Assembly (NCBI GenBank): GCA_021014325.1
Contig: CM037461.1
Location: 13,483,501-13,547,500, forward strand
Origin: Plazaster borealis
Taxonomy: Eukaryota > Echinodermata > Asteroidea > Forcipulatida > Labidiasteridae
Direction of reading: 5' to 3'
Length of the DNA: 64,000 nt
Below the pieces are notes generated by a model. That model was given only the letters and a program-made list of their open reading frames with translations. It searched no databases and was not told the origin of the DNA. Below, piece after piece: positions 58,600 to 64,000 of this stretch. The translations under genes were made by a program, and so were the position numbers. How positions within the stretch are numbered: the first letter of the stretch is position 1; each line of letters opens with the position of its first letter.

Positions 58600-59850
58600 C
58601 TGCTTGCTGTAAAATGCTACTCTGATGCCATACCATGGCCTGATAAAATAATGTATGAGCTTTACAGGGTGCCTGAGGTGTAGAATTCTTTGGTTAGTAG
58701 GGCCATGAAAGTTAGCCCTGTTGCATGGTTTGCTGCAGTTTTTTATTGTTAAACATTTTTCTAGGCCCTCTTTATTGGAACTGCTTCTGTGAAATTCTGC
58801 TCCTATGCCATACCATGACCTGATAAATGTATGTGCTTTACAGGGTGCCTGAGGTGTAGAATTCTTCGGTTAGTAGGGCCATGAAAGTTAGCCCTATTGC
58901 ATGGTTTGCTGCAGTTTTTTTGTTCAACATTTTTCTTGGCCCTAATAATTCATGGAACTGCTTGCTGTGAAATTGTGCTCCTATGCCATACCATGACCTG
59001 ATAAAATAATGTATGTGCTTTACAGGGTGCCTGAGGTGTAGAATTCTTTGGTTAGTAGGGCCATGAAAGTTAGCCCTATTGCATGGTTTGCTGCAGTTTT
59101 TTTGTTCAACACTTTTCTTGGCCCTAATAACATATGCAACTGCTTGCTGTGAAATAGTGCTCCTATGCCATACCATGACCTGATAAATGTATGTGCTTTA
59201 CAGGGTGCCTGAGGTGTAGAATTCTTCGGTTAGTAGGGCCATGAAAGTTAGCCCTGTTGCATGGTTTGCTGCAGTTTTTTTGTTCAACACTTTTCTTGGC
59301 CCTAATAACATATGCAACTGCTTGCTGTGAAATAGTGCTCCTATGCCATACCATGACCTGATAAAATAATGTATGTGCTTTATTTACAGGGTGCCTGAGG
59401 AGCAGAATATTTATGGATAGTAGGGCCATGAAAGTTAGCCCTATTGCATGGTTTGCTGCAGTTTTGTTGTTCAATATTTTTCTTGGCCCTAATAATAACT
59501 TATGGAACTGCTTGCTGTGAAATTGTGCTCCTATGCTATACCATGACCTGATAAAATAATGCATGTGCTTTACAGGGTGCCTGAGGTGTAGAATTCTTTG
59601 GTTAGTAGGGCCATGAAAGTTAGCCCTGTTGCATGGTTTGCTGCAGTTTTTTTGTTAAAAAAATGTATGGGCCTTATAATTCATGAAACTGCTTGCTGTG
59701 AAATTGTGCTCCTATGCCATACCATGACCTGATAAAATAATGTATGTGCTTTACAGGGTGCCTGAGGTGTAGAATTCTTTGGTTAGTAGGGCCATGAAAG
59801 TTAGCCCTGTTGCATGGTTTGCTGCAGTTTTTTTTTTAAAGCTTTTTTCC
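58600..59850 (+). repeat. Tandem repeat of about 182 bp, about seven copies
   Basis: Each unit has TTTACAGGGTGCCTGAGGTG, TTAGTAGGGCCATGAAAGTT, GCATGGTTTGCTGCAG plus a T-run, and CCATACCATGACCTGATAAA. Copies start near 58668, 58843, 59025, 59205, 59390, 59574 and 59758. Open frames on the minus strand follow the repetition. Confidence 0.95.
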
Positions 59851-59879
59851 CATTGGTTTAAAGTTATTATATTACACAT

Positions 59880-60030
59880 CCAGTGGCATAACTAAACATT
59901 TGCAGGGGGGGGGGGGTAGGGCCCAAATATAATTAGGGGGTAGGATGGAGAAGTGCAATATCACATTAAATGACAGTTGGTGTGATTTCGTATGGGAAGG
60001 CAAGGGTTCTGAACCCCCCCCCCCCCAATC
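59880..60030 (+). mobile_element. Possible decayed hAT-like terminus
   Basis: CAGTGGCATAACTAAACATT followed by a G-run resembles the CAG(C/T)GGC(G/A)TA(G/A)C termini above. A C-run lies at 60016-60028. No matching inverted end or target duplication found. Confidence 0.25.
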
Positions 60031-60536
60031 GTACCTACACAAATGTCTTTGATTGTGTGCTTGTACCTAATTACCAATTTGTAACTAATTAGCAATCTTG
60101 TGATTTGTATGTTTGATTGACTTGTGATTGATAAATTAAAGGGTTCATTTGTTTATGAAAAGTTGATGGTTTGTTTCTGCAGAGATCCATTAATATCGTT
60201 GTCCCTGGTTGACTTGCAATGGGCCTGCTTGAAATTATAGGTTAAGTAAATTTAAAAGGGAAAGAAATCAGACTCTCCCATTCTTACCAACACCCCATCC
60301 AACCTTCCCACTCACATTGGTCTTAAGAAAACAACACGGGATCCTTGTTTTCTAACCAGATTCCTGTCCTTCAAATCTAAGTGCTGGTGGCCCCACCACT
60401 GGTGGCGTAACAATAAATGTACTGTCGTCAGAGAAAGTCTATCCCAACCAAAACCACCATGTTTATATCACATGGAGTAAGGCATTGTCATCGGAGAGAA
60501 GTTAACACTGGTTAAATCTAAATACCCCAACAAAAT

Positions 60537-63500
60537 TTAAAGCAAGAAATAACGTTTTGTCCTCGGAGAGATGTTAACATTAAATTTAAATACCCCCATC
60601 ACAATGTAAAGCATGAAATAACGTATTGTCCTCGGAGAGATGTCAACATTAAATTTAAATACCCCCATCACAATGTAAAGCATGAAATAACGTATTGTCC
60701 TCGGAGAGATGTTAGCATTAAATTTAAATACCCCCATCACAATGTAAAGCATTAAATAACGTATTGTCCTCGGAGAGATGTTAACAATAAATAAATAAAA
60801 AAAAACCTATCACAATGTAAAGCATGAAATAACGAATTGTCCTCGGAGAGATGTTAGCGTTAAATTTAAACACCCCCATCACAATATGAAGCATGAAATA
60901 ACGTATTGTCCTTGGAGAGATGTTAACATTAAATTTAAATACCCCAATCACAATGTAAAGCATGAAATAACGTATTGTCCTCGGAGAGATGTTAACATTA
61001 AATTTAAATACCCCAATCACAATGTAAAGCATGAAATATTGTATTGTCCTCGGAGAGATGTTAACATTAAATTTAAACACCCCCATCACAATGTAAAGCA
61101 TGAAATAACATATTGTCCTCGGAGAGACGTTAACATTAAATGTAAATACCTCAATCACAATGTAAAGCATGAAATAACGTATTGTCCTCGGAGAGATGTT
61201 TACATTAATTTAAATACCCCCATCACAATATAAAGCATTAAATAACGTATTGTCCTCGGAGAGATGTTAGCATTAAATTTAAATACCCCCATCACAATGT
61301 AAAGGATGAAATAACGTATTGTCCTCGGATAGATGTTTACATTAATTTAAATACCCCCATCACAATATAAAGCATGACAAAACGTATTGTCCTCGGAGAG
61401 ATGTTAACATTAAATTTAAATACCCCCATCACAATGTACAGCATGAAATAACGTATTGTCCTCGGAGAGATGTTAACATTAAATTTAAATACCTCCATCA
61501 CAATATTAAGCATGAAATAACGTATTGTCCTCGGAGAGATGTTAACATTAAATTTAAATACCACCATCACAATGTAAAAGATAAAATAACGTTTTGTCCT
61601 CGGAGAGATGTTAACATTAAATTTAAATACCACCATCACAATATAAAGCGTAAATAACGTATTGTCCTCGGAGAGATGTTAGCATTAAATTTAAATACCC
61701 CCATCACAATGTAAAGGATGAAATAACGTATTGTCCTCGGATAGATGTTTACATTAATTTAAATACCCCCATCACAATATAAAGCATGACAAAACGTATT
61801 GTCCTCGGAGAGATGTTAACATTAAATTTAAATACCCCCATCACAATGTAAAGCATGAAAGAACGTATTGTCCTCGGAGAGATGTTAACATTAAATTTAA
61901 ATACCTCCATCACAATATTAAGCATGAAATAACGTATTGTCCTCGGAGAGATGTTAACATTAAATTTAAATACCCCCATCACAATGTAAAAGATGAAATA
62001 ACGTATTGTCCTCGGAGAGATGGTAACATAAAATTTAAAACCCCCCATCACAATGTAAAGTATAAAATAACGTATTGTCCTCGGAGAGATGTTAACATTA
62101 AATGTAAATACCCCATCACAATGTAAAGCATGAAATAACGTTTTGCCCTCGGAGAGATGTTAACATTAAATTTAAATACCCCCATCACAATCTAAAGCAT
62201 GAAATAATGTATTGTCCTTGGCGAGATGTTAACATTAAATCTAAAAACCCCATCACAATGTAAAGCATGAAATAACGTATTGTCCTTGGAGAGATGTTAA
62301 CATTAAATTTAAACACCCCCATCACAATGTAAAGCATGAAATAACGTATTGTCCTCGGAGAGATGTTAACATTAAATTTAAACACCCCCATCACAATGTA
62401 AAGCATGAAATAACGTATTGTCCTCGGAGAGATGTTAACATTAAATGTAAATACACCAATCACAATGTAAAGCATGAAATAACGTATTGTCCTCGGAGAG
62501 ATGTTTACATTAATTTAAATACCCCCATCACAATATCAAGCATTAAATAACGTATTGTCCTCGGAGAGATGTTAGCATTAAATTTAAATACCTCCATCAC
62601 AATGTAAAGGATGAAATAACGTAAGGTCCTCGGAGAGATGTTTACATTAATTTAAATACCCCCATCACAATATAAAGCATGACAAAACGTATTGTCCTTG
62701 GCGAGATGTTAACATTAAATCTAGAAACCCCATCACAATGTAAAGCATGAAATAACGTATTGTCCTCGGAGAGATGTTAACATTAAATTTAAATACCTCC
62801 ATCACAATATTAAGCATGAAATAACGTATTGTCCTCGGAGAGATGTTAACATTAAATTTAAATACCCCCATCACAATGTAAAAGATGAAATAACGTATTG
62901 TCCTCGGAGAGATGTTAACATTAAATTTAAATACCCCCATCACAATGTAAAGTATAAAATAACGTATTGTCCTCGGAGAGATGTTAACATTAAATTTAAA
63001 TACCCCCATCACAATGTAAAAGATGAAATAATGTATTGTCCTCGGAGAGATGGTAACATAAAATTTAAAACCCCCCATCACAATGTAAAGTATAAAATAA
63101 CGTATTGTCCTCGGAGAGATGTTAACATTAAATTTAAATACCATCATCACAATATAAAGCATAAATAACGTATTGTCCTCGGAGAGATGTTAGCATTAAA
63201 TTTAAATACCCCCATCACAATGTAAAAGATAAAATAACGTTTTGTCCTCGGAGAGATGTTAACATTAAATTTAAATACCCCATCACAATATAAAGCGTAA
63301 TAACGTATTGTCCTCGGAGAGATGTTAGCATTAAATTTAAATACCCCCATCACAATGTAAAGGATGAAATAACGTATTGTCCTCGGATAGATGTTTACAT
63401 TAATTTAAATACCCCCATCACAATATAAAGCATGACAAAACGTATTGTCCTCGGAGAGATGTTAACATTAAATTTAAATACCCCATCACAATGTAAAGCA

Positions 63501-64000
63501 TGAAATAACGTATTGTCCTCGGAGAGATGTTAACATTAAATTTAAATACCTCCATCACAACATTAAGCATGAAATAACGTATTGTCCTCGGAGAGATGTT
63601 AACATTAAATTTAAATACCCCCATCACAATGTAAAAGATGAAATAACGTATTGTCCTCGGAGAGATGGTAACATAAAATTTAAAACCCCCATCACAATGT
63701 AAAGTATAAAATAACGTATTGTCCTCGGAGAGATGTTAACATTAAATGTAAATACCCCATCACAATGTAAAGCATGAAATAACGTTTTGCCCTCGGAGAG
63801 ATGTTAACATTAAATTTAAATACCCCCATCACAATCTAAAGCATGAAATAATGTATTGTCCTTGGCGAGATGTTAACATTAAATCTAAAAACCCCATCAC
63901 AATGTAAAGCATGAAATAACGTATTGTCCTTGGAGAGATGTTAACATTAAATTTAAACACCCCCATCACAATGTAAAGCATGAAATAACGTATTGTCCTC
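60537..64000 (+). repeat. Minisatellite of about 69 bp, about 50 copies, running off the window
   Basis: The unit contains AACGTATTGTCCTCGGAGAG, ATGTTAACATTAAATTTAAA, TACCCCCATCACAATGTAAAG. Variants (TAGATGTTTACATTAATTT, GCGAGATGTTAAC, GGTAACATAAAATTT) recur together in higher-order blocks, for example 412 bp apart (61321 and 61733) and again near 63370. The period is a multiple of 3 and the repeat is open on the minus strand, so long spurious frames appear. Confidence 0.97.

Noticed and set aside
60537..63627. Repetitive open frames such as VFKFNVNISPRTIRYF on the minus strand
   Set aside because: By-product of the 69-bp minisatellite. No start context or non-repeat coding sequence.

Overview
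The window is nuclear DNA of an animal, probably a marine invertebrate. It has spliced genes with GT-AG introns, AT-rich non-coding DNA, tRNA-derived SINE-like pieces, minisatellites, and metazoan transposon families (Ty3/Gypsy, P, hAT and a CACTA/EnSpm-type element). The sequence does not name the species. Nothing in it looks bacterial.

Region 1-9.8 kb holds repeat debris. In order: the 3' end of one Gypsy element, a LINE tail, a non-autonomous hAT element with a perfect 8-bp target duplication, a long inverted repeat, a tRNA-like SINE, and a broken second hAT fragment.

From 9,793 to 56,323 runs one plus-strand host gene whose splice phases agree from exon to exon. Three exons encode a KMT5A-like SET domain. 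Fifteen tiny exons of 33-60 nt follow, all in phase 0. A large exon then encodes an acidic stretch, two zinc-finger-like motifs and a tyrosine-recombinase (Crypton/phage-integrase-like) domain. Small acidic exons and a last exon with a SANT-like tail close the gene. The introns around the microexons are filled with copies of one module of about 66 bp. In one intron it forms an array of about 70 copies with higher-order repeats.

A single intron (28,186-55,644) holds a three-level nest of transposons. The outermost is a CACTA/EnSpm-like element (28,314-55,324) with a divergent gene pair: a BEN-domain protein on the minus strand and a Tnp2-like transposase on the plus strand. A Ty3/Gypsy element (30,676-43,952, minus strand, 5-bp target duplication) sits inside it. 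Inside the Gypsy pol gene sits an 8.2-kb P-type DNA transposon (32,597-40,752). The P element has 32-bp perfect terminal inverted repeats and a 7-bp target duplication. Its transposase starts with a CxxC...CxxC zinc motif instead of a THAP domain, and it carries a second, convergent gene with a PHD finger.

From 56.3 kb to the end there is a 3' flank, a short orphan reading frame with a decayed duplicate, a tandem repeat of about 182 bp, and a minisatellite of about 69 bp that runs off the window.

Many reading frames are broken by single-base indels, often at short homopolymers and with little other decay. Some or all of these may be assembly errors rather than true pseudogene lesions.
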